DNA from: Scylla paramamosain
Taxonomy: Eukaryota; Arthropoda; Malacostraca; Decapoda; Portunidae
NCBI RefSeq assembly: GCF_035594125.1
Contig: NC_087152.1
Location: 11,618,501-11,682,500 of the forward strand
Length of the DNA stretch: 64,000 nucleotides
Direction of reading: 5' to 3'
Positions within the stretch are counted from its first letter, which is position 1. The number at the start of each line of letters is the position of its first letter. The position numbers and the translations under genes were made by a program. This document shows, piece after piece, positions 40,589 to 54,393 of the stretch. The notes below the pieces were generated by a model. The model did no database searches and was not told where the DNA came from. It saw nothing but the letters and a program-made list of their open reading frames with translations.

Positions 40589-41067
40589 TACAGTAAAATC
40601 CCTCTTATCCGGCATCAACGGGACCGCCGACATACCGGATACTTGAATATTGTCGGATACTTGAATAGAAGTGAAATTATGTCCCACAATCACCACCCTA
40701 CACTCACGCATCTTACCATAACAAAGATCAGCTGATCTTAATCAGCAGCTGATCTGATCAGCTGCTTACGTGTAAGCACAACACGGTTCCTCTTTACTAC
40801 AACTTTAGGCATGATGAAGGCGTCAGGCGATAAACAGTGCACACGCGGGGACTGAGTCACTGAATAAACACAGTGCAGTGGGACCGCGGGTGGCGCGAAG
40901 CAGTGCGCTCTGGTGGCGAGGGAACAAAGTATGCCTCGTGTGGGAATTTTAATCGATTTTATGAGTACACATTGATTTTTTATTGATTTTAAGGCTCGGG
41001 GAAAAAATGTGCCGGATACTTGAAGCTGCCGGATACTCGAATGCCGGATGAGAGGGATTTTACTGTA
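40589..41067. mobile_element. pogo/Tigger-like MITE, 475 bp, flanked by TA
   Basis: The left end begins CAGTAAAATCCCTCTTATCC at 40591. The right end, ending at 41065, reads the same on the - strand except for one difference, over a 25-bp inverted repeat ending in GGCAT. TA abuts both ends (40589-40590 and 41066-41067). Subterminal copies of CCGGATACTTGAA lie at about 40636, 40655, 41011 and 41025. TA duplications and ATCCGG-rich ends are typical of pogo/Tigger relatives in the Tc1/mariner superfamily. No transposase is encoded. An internal palindromic CAGCTGATC cluster lies at 40728-40762. Confidence 0.88.
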
Positions 41068-41162
41068 TTAATTTCATATGATTTATTTCAGAGGAATATT
41101 CCATTAAAAGAAACACGAAGAGCAAGCCTAGTAAGAAGTAAAGTTTTCAACCATCTTTTTTC

Positions 41163-41300
<138 letters not shown>

Positions 41301-41379
41301 AATAATAACAATACAACAACTACTATTCCTACTATAATACTACCACATCTATTAACATTATTATTCCATCATTATTATT

Positions 41380-41381
<2 letters not shown>

Positions 41382-41424
<43 letters not shown>

Positions 41425-41434
41425 TACCCACCCA

Positions 41435-41501
<67 letters not shown>

Positions 41502-41512
41502 CACACACACAT
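41382..41512. repeat. (AC)n microsatellite with interruptions
   Basis: AC runs at 41382-41421, 41437-41500 and 41502-41510, broken by AAATACCCACCCAG. Confidence 0.97.
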
Positions 41513-41807
41513 CTACCCACGCCTCACGCCTACACCCACACGCACACACACACCACAAGGGGGAGGAACTGGACCACCTGGAGGCCTCGCTGCGTGCACC
41601 AAACTTTGCCCTAACAACACGTGGGAAAGACCTGGCCGGATTGCAACAGTTGGGGTGCAGGTGGCCAGTGTTCCCATCGGATATCCCAAGTGTGGCGTGA
41701 ATCAGCTGACAAAAAGTTTAGATTTGCATGGTGTTTTTTCAGGGACGTTTCTAAACAGTTGAGGTGGTGATGTTTTGAGAACTGGGATTGTCTACAGCGT
41801 TAATGGT

Positions 41808-42125
41808 TATAGGTGGATAGATGGATAGATAGACACAAGGATATGGATAGATAGGAAGATAGATATAGATACATAGATAGACGGAGGGACGGACGGACAG
41901 ATAGATTGATTAGTCAGATTAGATAGATAGACAGTCAGACATACAGACAGATGATTAGACAGGTAGATAGATAAATGGAAAGATAAACAGAAAGATAGAT
42001 AGACAGATAGATAGAAGGCCAGATAGACAGATAGACCAAAACAGACATACAAACAGAAAGATAGGAGGTGGGTAGAAAGATAGGTAGGTGGATTGACTGA
42101 TAGGTAGATAGACAGGGAGAAAAAG
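41808..42125 (+). repeat. Degenerate GATA/GACA tract
   Basis: About 300 bp of GATAGATA, GACAGACA, GGACGGAC and GGTAGGTG units without long perfect runs; looks like an aged GATA microsatellite. Confidence 0.9.
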
Positions 42126-42323
42126 TAGATACAGAAGGATTAACAGAATAAATCCTCAGAATGCAGTTGTTTACTCATACATTTAGAGTTTGTGATTGGT
42201 TTTGCTAAACGAAACGACGGACGCAAAACGAATAACGGAACATCCAAATTCGTTTATTCATCCACGAGAAATTCGGAACGGGGACAAATATTCACAAACA
42301 CACAAACATACACACAGACACCC

Positions 42324-42359
<36 letters not shown>

Positions 42360-42600
42360 CCCAGCATGCACAACACCTCCCCTTCCCACGCACACGTAAA
42401 ACAATGCATACATACAAAATTCACATATGTTCCACCCCTTTTTTTTTTTACTCGAGGGGTGTATGAATGCCTGGCCAACTGCATACTCGTCCCTTCCTGC
42501 CCGTTATGCTTAGTGTGGCCGCAGCTATCAGCGCTGGGGCGAAGTAACGCTGCCGACACTACCATCTAACTACGGGGGCTCAATACCCTATGAGGAAGTC
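42126..42600. other. No gene recognised; short CT tract
   Basis: Imperfect CT run at 42323-42360. A 125-codon + frame (42192-42569) runs through it, but has no recognisable domain and is only partly outside low complexity. Confidence 0.4.
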
Positions 42601-42604
42601 TACA

Positions 42605-42714
<110 letters not shown>

Positions 42715-42779
42715 GTTAAGGTTGTGTGTGTCTATCTGTCTGTGTCTCGATTTATTGTTCTATCTCTCTGTTTCTGCCT

Positions 42780-42791
42780 GTCTCGTCTGTC

Positions 42792-42879
<88 letters not shown>
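42780..42879. repeat. (CT)n microsatellite with CTGT start
   Basis: CTGTCT units followed by 40 perfect CT units from 42800. Confidence 0.98.
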
Positions 42880-42884
<5 letters not shown>

Positions 42885-43255
42885 TAATATCTTCATTATA
42901 TACATGTAATCTAGGAAAGTTAACACAGAAATACAAAACACCTACCTGTCATTCCAAATATATTCCTCCGTGAAGTTTAATGAGGTGTCACCGGAAATAA
43001 AGCAGTGGTACGCGAGTGGAGTCATACATCACACTATATTACGGCGCTCGGTAAACACCCATTCTCTCCGCGTCAGGTCGAGTGGAGGTGCCCTGACGCT
43101 CCGTGAGATATACTCGTATCTGACGCGACCTCTAGGCACCTTCAAGGAGAACTGTTCTGGAGCTGCTACTCTCAGTTCTCGGCACGACAACGATGCTCTC
43201 TAACTAAAAGAACTTGTATTACTTTTTTTTTAACTGTTTATGTGTTAGGCTATGT
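42880..43255. other. Open frame of unknown significance
   Basis: A 77-codon + frame (42970-43203) in relatively GC-rich, non-repetitive sequence. It shows no known domain. Internal short inverted repeats (GCGTCAGG near 43069 with CCTGACGC near 43092) suggest structure rather than coding. Confidence 0.3.
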
Positions 43256-43259
43256 TATG

Positions 43260-43500
43260 TAGAGAGGTAATGGCTAAGCAGGTACAATGAAGAACACATG
43301 GTAGATAAAGGAAGGAACAGGCAGCAGGTAATAGAAAGAAGACAAGATGTAAAAGAAAGTACTGACAGTAGGTGAATGAAAGTACAAGGCAGAATGTAAA
43401 AGTAAGTACAGACAACTTGTAGAAGAAAGAACACACTCGGCAAAAGGAAGATCAAACAGTAGGTACAACGTGTTAAAGAAAGTATAGACGTGGTTCGGAG
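43260..43500 (+). repeat. Minisatellite, unit about 30 bp, about 8 copies
   Basis: The unit is approximately GAAAGTACAGACAGTAGGTAAAA. Variants run from GGTACAATGAAGAACACATG near 43280 to AAAGAAAGTATAGACG near 43474. Confidence 0.7.
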
Positions 43501-43606
43501 TCAAGTAACCCTCTGCACTTAGTTTCCTCCACTGTGTTTCATATTCTCTTCATTGTACAGACAGCCTCCTTATAGAACCTAACTGTTGATAATATTCTAA
43601 GCAGAT

Positions 43607-43785
43607 CAGAGGACTTAACACTAAGAGTCAAGAGAAAACGCAAGAAAAACTCAATACAGAAAGTTACTCTACCTCTAACCACGACTGAAATAAAAACAGA
43701 GGAACTAATATTGAGGGTAAAAGGAAAAGAGTGGAAATCAACACAAAAGATAACCCTACTTTTAATCACGAGTATACAGTAAATT
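43607..43785 (+). repeat. Two-copy tandem repeat, about 90 bp
   Basis: CAGAGGACTTAACACTAAGAG...GTTACTCTACCTCTAACCACGA is followed by CAGAGGAACTAATATTGAG...ATAACCCTACTTTTAATCACGA. Confidence 0.75.
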
Positions 43786-44219
43786 CGATATACACAGAAA
43801 GGCAACGAATACACTTGTGAGTCTTACGTTCCTGATTTCTGTACCTGGTGACTCTGATGCAAGACAACAGTTACGTATAGAAAGAAAAAACAAAGGGCAC
43901 CCATAAGGTTAACTAACTGGACTTGCAATTCATCCTTGTTAGATATCTTGTAACGAAACCACTTGTAAATCTTGGGTTTCTTTTGGTTTAAGTATCTGGT
44001 TCAATTAAGTGAAGAGACAAACATCTATGTGGGTAGAGTAAGAATAATGAGAAGAAAAGTCGATCAGATAAAGGAGAAATGGCTGGTGGTCGAGGAATAT
44101 AGAGAAGGCATGAATAGAGAAAAGGGAATGCAGGACTGGAGAGTAAGTGAATAATGATTTCTTTCTGAGGAAGTGTTCCCGCATAGACATGGAAAAAGTT
44201 GATAATAAAATGAAATCCA

Positions 44220-44305
44220 GAAGGAAAGAAAGAAAGAAAGGAAAGACAGAGAGAGAGAGGGAGAGAGAGAGATAGAAAGAGAAAAGAAGAATACGAATAA
44301 GAATA
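44220..44305 (+). repeat. GAAA/GAGA low-complexity tract
   Basis: GAAAG and GAGAGAGA runs grading into GAATAA units. Confidence 0.85.
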
Positions 44306-44538
44306 AGAAAGAATTTCCTTACCGATTATCCGTCTTCTCACAAGAAAGACGGGAAATTAGAGTGAATTTTTATGTGGTGACGTAAGCAGCCAGTCTCCCT
44401 TACCAGATCGCTGAGATTAATGGGAAATTTGAAAGTTGTCACCATTGGGAAGTCTTGCCGATACCAGAAGCAGCATAAATATCGACGAAACACATGCTTA
44501 CAAACCGCGGATTTATGGTAAGGAATGAAGCCATCCTC

Positions 44539-44960
44539 AAGAAGAAGAAGAAGAAGAAGAAGAAGAAAAAGAAGAAGAAGAAGAAGAAGAAGAAGAAGAA
44601 GAAGAAGAAGAAGAAGAAGAAGAAGAAGAAGAAGAGGAGGAGGAGGAGGAGGAGGAGGAGGAGGAGGAGGAGGAGGAGGAGGAGGAGGAGGAGGAGGAGG
44701 AGGAAAAGAAGAAGAAGAAGAAGAAGAAGAAGAAGAAGAAGAAGAAGAAGAAGAAGAAGAAGAAGAAGAAGAAGAAGAAGAAGAAGAAGAAGAAGAAGAA
44801 GAAGAAGAAGAAGAAGATGATGATGATGATGATGAAAAAAAAAAAAGAATAAGAAGAAAGGAGGAAAAGAAGTGAGAAAGGAAAAGAAAACAGAAAGAAA
44901 AAGAAAAAATGAAAAGAAAAAGAAAAGAAAAAGAGAAAGTAAAAGAATGTGTGTACCAGT
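44539..44960 (+). repeat. Polypurine (GAA)n-(GGA)n-(GAA)n-(GAT)n tract
   Basis: GAA units (44539-44634), GGA units (44635-44703), GAA units (44704-44815), GAT units (44816-44835), then decayed GAAAA sequence to about 44945. The + strand is pure purine for about 275 bp. The Lys/Arg/Glu/Ser homopolymer frames over it are artefacts. Confidence 0.98.
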
Positions 44961-46560
44961 GTTATGTGACAGACTAAAGCTCTGGAAAGACGATTACAAA
45001 GACAAGGCACTGACAGACAGCGGCACTAAGACCCGAGTTACACAGGCACGTACACCTGAAAATGAAATAATGTCAGGAATACCCTCCATCCATCCCCAGT
45101 GCTTCAAACGATACAGACCTTAAAATATTCCGTGCCAGCGAGGGTGGAAAAAAAACGGGAGGGGAGGGTGAACACAATTCTGAACTTTAGCTTAAACTAC
45201 TTCTTCAACCTTAAGCCAAAATACAAGTTTTCGAAAACATCCGGATTGAGAGAGTTACGCTTATTCTTCGGATGTACTTTAAGAGTAAACAAAAATACAG
45301 TAAATACGAAAAAAAAAAAAAATACAGTGTAGGACTTCAAAGCTGCCTGTGTGTATTTCTTTAAGAGTATACATAAATATACAACAGGAAATCGGTCCCT
45401 CAGAGTAATAGTTGAAAGCATCCAGTCAAGTCGTGTTAGTAGTGTGTATCACTTACACAGAAGCTTCTACATCTTTTACGTGCCTTGCTTTATTTTGTGA
45501 GGCAGCATCAGAGTACGGGTCTTGCATCCTGGAATTTTCTTATTAGTCAAATAGACCTTCCTGCGCGCTGATGCCCGTTCTAAATGTGAAGATGTAAAGC
45601 TGAGAGGCCGGCGTGATGGCATTCTGCTCCGTTGCACTGTTATTTTATGTTCCTTGCACGTGTATATTACCAGTACCTATGCCCTTAACCTGAAACCTCT
45701 TCTACGCCATGACATCAACTCTACTGCCTACATAAAGGATATAAAATAGATGGTATGAGTCCCGAAACAAGGCTGACGGACGGCACTGTGAGGACATCAG
45801 TTTGACAACAAGAATCACGGGTCCAGATGTAAATGAGTCAGTCTTCAAATCTCCTCCTCACTAATGAAAAAAAGTCTACTGCACTACAGGTAGGAATAAG
45901 CCGGACTAACAGCTTTAAGGCAGCGGTGTTCCCGTGTCGCAACTCACAGCGTGCAACAATCTGAGGGAAGTAACACCTGGCCTGTGTCTGCCGTCCGTCA
46001 CCTGTCACCGCGTGGACCAAAAATAACTTCACACTGACATGATAGACAGCGGGTCCCCCCTGACAATGTACTGGGTTCTCATAGTTATAAGTAATGGTTA
46101 CGAACTGATGCATACAAATGAATAGATGAGTAAGTAAATACACAGCTAAATCAATCAATCAATTAATAGCAAGACAAACAAATAAACAAGAAGATAAGTA
46201 ACACTCGAATACATGCTGACAGTTTTTATTTATTTATTTATTCATTCTTTCTTTTTTTTTTTTTTTTGCCTAGTGAAAAAAAATACTAGAATTTTTATGC
46301 GAGATATTAGTATTTAGATCTGAATCATGCTATAAACATTCAGAATATGAGTAGGCACAGTTTTGGGCGAGTTTCTGTACCGCACGATAAACAATACTGC
46401 ATTCATGAATTCATAATCGATGGATATTGTTACCACAGCGGCCGAGTGCCCAAAGTTAAGACAGCAGACCAGGACATCACCAGCCATGACGAACAGAAGC
46501 TGCCCGTCCATCCTTCAGAGGCTCCTTTGTACAGCTGCATCACCTGCCCCACAACCTCGA
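44961..46560. other. No feature recognised
   Basis: Mixed sequence with poly-A (45309-45322) and poly-T (46251-46267) runs. A 106-codon - frame (45838-46158) is the longest non-repetitive frame and has no motif that I recognise. Confidence 0.4.
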
Positions 46561-46561
46561 G

Positions 46562-46748
46562 CAGCGGTTCTCAGACTGTTACTTGGCGGCGCAGTAAAGG
46601 AACATCTTGGGCTTTGACGGCGCATTAATCTTGTAGTCGTTGTTTTGCAGGCTAACTAAAAGGGATAAATTTAAGAACATATATCATCTTGAAATTATTA
46701 AACGGTGCACTGTGGTGATAGCCGCGGTGCACAGTTTGGGAATTACTG
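46562..46748. mobile_element. hAT-like MITE, 187 bp
   Basis: The left end is CAGCGGTTCTCAGACTGT. The right end, read on the - strand from 46748, is CAGTAATTCCCAAACTGT, so the two agree at most positions and both resemble the CAGNGGTTCTCAAACT termini common in hAT elements. The flanking 8-mers do not match, so no target duplication is left. It carries only short decayed sequence. Confidence 0.6.
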
Positions 46749-46881
46749 ACGTATACGAGCACAGTATCACGTGTACTTACAGATCAAATACCTGAATTGG
46801 CACTGTTTTTACTTTCACCGTGACCTCCTCCCTGCTGAGGCCGTCCAGAGCACTATGAAAATGTGTTTGTATGGACTCGCC

Positions 46882-47695
<814 letters not shown>

Positions 47696-47780
<85 letters not shown>
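47696..47780. repeat. (GT)n microsatellite
   Basis: 42 units. Confidence 0.98.
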
Positions 47781-47786
<6 letters not shown>

Positions 47787-47849
47787 TGTGAGTTTATGAT
47801 AAAACACTTTTCCGGTCTCATGAATATGCTAAGCCACACACCTACCCAA

Positions 47850-47900
47850 ACACAAACACAAACACACACACACACACATACACACACACACACACACACA
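47850..47900. repeat. (AC)n tract, imperfect
   Basis: AAACAC units then AC runs broken by one AT; inverted relative to the GT tract 70 bp to the left. Confidence 0.95.
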
Positions 47901-48006
47901 TTTTGAGGTTAAACTGCACTAAACTCGTCTACCTTCACTTGATTAGATGGGCGACCTGGTTGTGTTCCTCCTCCTCCTTCTCAGCAGACGTCAGGAGAGA
48001 GGCTGG

Positions 48007-48009
<3 letters not shown>

Positions 48010-48103
<94 letters not shown>
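48010..48103. repeat. (CT)n microsatellite
   Basis: 46 units. Confidence 0.98.
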
Positions 48104-48105
<2 letters not shown>

Positions 48106-48324
48106 TTTGACTTCATCCTCCAACACTTTGAAGAGCCCCAATAAGCTTTAATATTGAGCGTGGCGTCGTTGGCCTCACTCCTTTAATGGCTGGAAAGAAC
48201 GGACAATGAAGGCACTGTAATTTGATCTCGCAAAACGCATCCAAGCGGCGCCGGAACAAAGACAAGAGGAGGAGGAGGAGGAGGAAGGTCGGTGCATATG
48301 GTGCATTTCTAGCATGATGAGGTA

Positions 48325-48326
<2 letters not shown>

Positions 48327-48394
<68 letters not shown>
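48327..48394. repeat. (GT)n microsatellite
   Basis: 34 units. Confidence 0.98.
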
Positions 48395-48395
<1 letters not shown>

Positions 48396-48572
48396 TTTGT
48401 TCTAATGTACACTTATTTCAGTTAGTTTACGTATATAGAGTATTAAGTAGCTGTAATTTTGTATGTTACTATGCTATTTACCTGACTATGTATGTAAGGT
48501 ACCAGCGTTGTGTTGAAAAAATAATGACACACTTGTGATAAATAAACGTATCTCTATATTTATCTACTTATC

Positions 48573-48706
<134 letters not shown>

Positions 48707-48915
48707 AGTGGTAGTGGTGGTGAAAGGATCAATGAATGCAAAGTTACGTGGGTTGCAAACTTCTGAGAATTAATCTTTTTTTTTTTGTATGTCTTTCTCG
48801 TTCGTTTTCTCCTTGACAAAAGCTTCCTCTCAATTAGTCCCTCTTGACACGGCTAACTTTGGTGCATAAAAACACGTTTGAATTTGGAATGAATAACTTA
48901 GTTCTTTCTGCTCCA

Positions 48916-49092
<177 letters not shown>

Positions 49093-49339
49093 GCACTAAC
49101 CTGCACAATGAGTAATATCTCCTCGTCATTCTTACGCAATGCACCGCGCCAGCCAGTCCCTTCCGCCGACAGTTAAAATATATTGCACGATTTTATCCGC
49201 ACAATGAGACATTTTGTCTGGGTTGCCTTCCTTTACTGGGATATCAGGCTGGTATGTATAAAGACAGGTAGTTCCATCCGCAACCATGAAAAGATAAATA
49301 TTCGCATGATTTCATAAACGTATTCATAGAAAGAAATTG

Positions 49340-49457
<118 letters not shown>

Positions 49458-49607
49458 CATTAATACCCTACGTATCTTAATACTTTCTTGTTCCTTGAAA
49501 AGTCCAGGCGGAAAATTTTAAATGGAAGATTCGTATTGTATGATGTTAATGATATTTCCTTGTATATTTTGACATCTATTCCACTGATAATGGATAACAA
49601 TGTATTG

Positions 49608-49690
49608 CAAGTAAATAAACAGATAAATAAATAAATAAATAAACAAATAAATAACCTTGAAATAAATAAACAAATAAATATGAAATAAAT
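49608..49690 (+). repeat. (AAAT)n tract
   Basis: AAATAAAT and AAACAAAT units interrupted by CCTTG. Confidence 0.93.
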
Positions 49691-49834
49691 AGATATAATA
49701 AAGCAAGAAGAGATGGTAATCTATTTTAAATTAAACGGGGAAACAACTTCATTCTGATACGTGACGCTAAACCGCAGAGACGACCTACTCTTTGTACAAC
49801 GAACCCAGCGTGTCATGTCCCATCGCTGCTCGTC

Positions 49835-50215
49835 TCATTAACTCACACAACAGCATGCTCAATAAACCCTAAGAATTCTAGGTCACTTCCCTAGACTGAA
49901 TGACACGCATTCACAATAACACCATGCTGAATAAAACCAAAGGATTCTAGGTCATCTCTCCGTCAGAACACCTCCATGACGGTAAGAGACTCACTCAAAC
50001 ACCATGATCACTAAAACTACGAATTTTGATCACTTTCCTATCAGATCACTTCCCTGACTGACACTAACTCACACAAACACCATGATCACTGATATTCTGA
50101 TCACTTTCATTATCAGATCACTTCCTTGACTATAACAGCAACTCACACAACACCATGCTCAAAAATACTAAGAATTCTGGGTCACTTCTCCATCCCACTT
50201 CCGTGACTGTAGTGA
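49835..50215 (+). repeat. Tandem repeat, unit about 75 bp, 5 copies
   Basis: The unit runs AACTCACACAAACACCATG, CTCA-TAAAACTAAGAATTCT, GGTCACTTCC and CTGACT. The CATG step recurs near 49853, 49923, 50003, 50081 and 50153, with spacings of 70-80 bp. Individual units differ at roughly a quarter of positions. Confidence 0.85.
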
Positions 50216-50239
50216 AGCACGCCAGCAGGTGCCTTTCCC

Positions 50240-50888
50240 ATTCTGGTAAAGTTGCCAGTCGAGTAAACATTATGCTTCACAGATACACTAAACCTCAAAA
50301 CACATTAATGCCTGACACAAATAGTCCAGTGTGACACAGTGCATTTTACACATGATACTACAAACAGCGGATCGTATCGCGTATGTATTTATATGTGTTT
50401 CATTTGTTTCTGACACACATTTCATGGAATTTGTGTTTACTCGCATATCGATGAGATCTGGACTGCGGACACTGGCAACATTTTGGTTATGAATATTATT
50501 TCCAGAAATGCGATGAAACGTTTATTTTTTTCTTATCGTGGAAATACTCTGTTCTGGAACACGACCGCACAGAGAAACACGGCAGGTCAGCGAGACAACG
50601 CAATGCTCTTACTCATCGCTGCTTTCTCTCTCAATACGAAACTGTCTCAAGATCTAAATGAGTCGCTAACAGACGAGTATTGGTGACGCAGGCTGGTGAT
50701 CGTGGTCTGAGACGTCCTTGAGAGAAGTTGTAATTCTAGTTTTCTTGAAATATAAAAAAATGTGAAGCAGAAAATATAAGAATGTATATAAAAGAGAAAA
50801 GTTTTAGAGGGGAGGCAATCAGGCAGACAGACACACAGACAGACACACAAAGAAACATGCAGAAAAGATAAAAAACAAAATACACGCA
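50240..50888. other. No feature recognised
   Basis: Mixed sequence; short imperfect CAGACA run at 50820-50850. Confidence 0.4.

Positions 50889-50890
<2 letters not shown>

Positions 50891-50962
<72 letters not shown>
50891..50962. repeat. (CT)n microsatellite
   Basis: 36 units. Confidence 0.98.
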
Positions 50963-50963
<1 letters not shown>

Positions 50964-51007
50964 AAATAAAAAAAAAACCCTAAAAATATCTGAAATCATC
51001 ATGAAAT

Positions 51008-51240
<233 letters not shown>

Positions 51241-51453
51241 ACCTTTACCTCACCATCATCGCAACTGCTACATCGCCACTTGCCCTTCACACACACTCAT
51301 CCTGGGAACACTTCAGGCACCACCAGCTCTTCAGTTCCGCGAGGAGCAACCCGCCACCCAGAAGCCAGAGAGAGACCTTGGTGGCAGTGATCACACAGCC
51401 ATCAGAAACTCATCACATGTCACCATTACTCCCTCCTCCCCTGGGAACGCGAA

Positions 51454-51622
<169 letters not shown>

Positions 51623-51758
51623 TCAGGCTGGGGGAGGGAGTTGTGATCACTTTCAGATAGCAATTTAGTCTGATACAAACTCAAAGGAGGATAATATTAT
51701 GTGAGGTCTTTTTTCCTAAGAAGATGAGGAAGCCCTGAAAAAAGAGGAGGAAGAAAAA

Positions 51759-51837
51759 GAGGAGGAGGAGGAGGAGGAGGAGGAGGAGGAGGAGGAGGAG
51801 GAGGAGGAGGAGGAGGAGGAGGAGGAGGAGGAGGAGA
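51759..51837 (+). repeat. (GGA)n microsatellite
   Basis: 26 units in a longer purine-rich block (51715-51860). Confidence 0.98.
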
Positions 51838-52008
51838 ATGGAAGAGAAGGAGGAAGCGAATGGTGGAGATAAAATATAAACTCTAACAAGGATGTGAAAG
51901 GAGGACAAGGGAATTGAGATGAACTCTGCCCAAAGGTATAGAAAATGGAGAGATAGGAAGAAGATAAGGGCATAAAAAGAAGAAGCAAGATATTCTGATT
52001 CTATTTTA

Positions 52009-52012
<4 letters not shown>

Positions 52013-52084
<72 letters not shown>
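52013..52084. repeat. (CT)n microsatellite
   Basis: 36 units; degenerate TATC sequence follows to 52260. Confidence 0.98.
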
Positions 52085-52087
<3 letters not shown>

Positions 52088-52109
52088 ACTTAACTACCAA
52101 GCTGTCGAA

Positions 52110-52260
52110 GTATGTATATTTCTATCCATTTATCTATCTATCTATTCGTCTATCTAATTATCTACATATCCATTCACCTTTCTATCTTTATCTAGGAGTA
52201 TGTACCTGTCAATATAACTATATATGCATGCATATACCTAGCTATTTATCTATCTATCTC
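52110..52260 (+). repeat. Degenerate (TATC)n tract
   Basis: Short TATCTATC runs mixed with TATTC, TACC and CATA variants. Confidence 0.85.
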
Positions 52261-52277
52261 TGCACACATAGACAAGC

Positions 52278-52278
<1 letters not shown>

Positions 52279-52363
<85 letters not shown>
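52279..52363. repeat. (AC)n microsatellite
   Basis: 42 units. Confidence 0.98.
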
Positions 52364-52370
<7 letters not shown>

Positions 52371-52674
52371 CAAATAACCCTCACACTAACACTCACATAT
52401 CAAATAATGCACCACTCAATTGCTGGCTTTCCATTATCCTCCTCTTCCCTGAGCCAGCGACACCTATCAATAAATTATATCGCGCAATTAATGAGCATCT
52501 GCATCGCTTACTACCAGCTGCTCGGTGCCAATGACAAATTACCCGCCTGACCGACAGCCTGTCAAGCGTGCGACTCATCAGTATCGTGCAAACGTCTGCT
52601 AATGGAGTGCCTCTGCTGGCGCGGGGCGGTGGGCGAGCTGGAATGAACCCCGTGATCGTGAAGCTGAACTAAAA

Positions 52675-53620
52675 CTAGGGTCGTATTCTAAAATTATGCT
52701 ACGTTCTGTTTTGAAAGGCCACGTTTTGATATGTGGTGTTCTCAGTTTTTTTTTATTTTTTTTTTATTTGGATCATGAAAATATTCTTATAAACTAATAT
52801 TTTTTTTCACTAGATGCTGTCCATGTTCTGAAACATTTTATTCTCTTACTCTTTATTTTCAAAATCTACAATATATGATCTGTGTTATTCTCACGAGTGC
52901 CTTTTTTCATGTTGATTGTGTTGCATTCTTGTTACGCTATTTAAATACATAGAATAATGAAAACGTCCTTAGAGACCTATACATTTTCCACTAGAACTAA
53001 AAGTCTGTATTTCTAAATGATGTTGTGCTCTCTGTTTTGAAAAGCCACGTTTTGATTTGTGGTGTTTTCACGTTTTTTTTTTTTTTCGTGCTGATGGTGT
53101 AAAATTATTATTACACTGTCATTCTTTAGCCGTTACACAGCTAAAGAATTGTGCCTGCTACGAATAATGAATTTAATATAATTAGGACCATAAAAAATAT
53201 CTAATATCTTCCACCAGAGAATGTTGAAAGTTATGAAGCAAAGGAGCCGAAATATTAGATAGATATGGATCCTTATGTCGAAACACTTCTCTCACACTTT
53301 CAAAATCCATATCATGATCTGATGTGTTCTCAGGGCTGCATTTCTTCTTAATGACGGAATGGAATTCTTATTGTTAGTAGGATAATGAAAACAGTCGAAA
53401 ATCTAAACATTTTCCACCGGAGCCTGTCCATATTGTGAAACATTTTGCTCTTTCATACGTATTTCCAAAGATCACATTATATCATCTATGGCGTTCTCCT
53501 GTGTATTTATTTATTTATTTATTTTTTCGTACTTATGGTGTAAAATTCTTCACCTATTATCAGTAAAACCATGGGAACAACCTTGAAAACCCCAATATCT
53601 TCCACAAGAGCTTGTTAAAA
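52675..53620 (+). repeat. Dispersed repeat family A, tandem cluster of about 5 diverged copies
   Basis: Recurring order: CTGTTTTGAAA-GCCACGTTTTGAT, TGTGGTGTTCTCA, poly-T, GTTGATGGTGTAAAATTCTT, a variable step, AATAATGAAAAC, then ACATTTTCCACTAGA-CTGT. The TG-GTTCTCA step recurs near 52732, 52880, 53058, 53318 and 53486. The same order occurs singly at 3290-3475 and 18225-18445. Confidence 0.75.
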
Positions 53621-54073
53621 GTGTAAAAGTGTAGGAGAGTAAGAGATTAAGACATAAGGAGCTAAAATGTTTGAGAATATTGTAAATGAACTAGCAAAGA
53701 AGTGACGGAAATAACACTCGTAAGGTAAGTTTGGGAGTGAGAGTAAAGATATTGCAGCAAAAACTTTTACTAAGCTCAAGGTGGGCGTGAAAAACAAGCA
53801 TGAGTGATGTGGAGAAGAAAAGAAAACGAGAGAAAAAAAAATGAGTGAAAAGAACGTGCAGGTAGTTATTCCCTTCTTCACTACAGTTCGCTTTCTTTCG
53901 TCTGATGTTTCAGTTTGCTTCGTGCACCGTGGAAGGTATATCTTTATTTGCGCTTTTGTATTGCTCTATTTGTCTCTACCTGTCTGCCTGAGTCTCTCCG
54001 TCCATCTTTTTTTCTTTCTTGTTTATATTTAATTTCCCTTTTTAGTTTGTTTTTGGTAATATTTTCACCCTGT

Positions 54074-54076
<3 letters not shown>

Positions 54077-54149
<73 letters not shown>
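54077..54149. repeat. (CT)n microsatellite
   Basis: 36 units, ending in CGCTCT variants. Confidence 0.98.
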
Positions 54150-54152
<3 letters not shown>

Positions 54153-54261
54153 CTCGCTCTCCCCTCCACCACCTGTAATTTAGCCCTGCAGGTGTAGCCG
54201 GCGGGCGCGGGGCACTGCGAGGGAAGCTTAATACAAATTTATATCTACTGAGGGGAGAGGG

Positions 54262-54393
<132 letters not shown>

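Noticed and set aside
44494..45010. Lys/Arg/Glu/Gly/Ser/Phe homopolymer frames
   Set aside because: All frames of the GAA/GGA tract are open by composition.
46347..46628. 93-codon frame on the + strand
   Set aside because: Its last third overlaps the hAT-like MITE end and it has no domain; probably chance.
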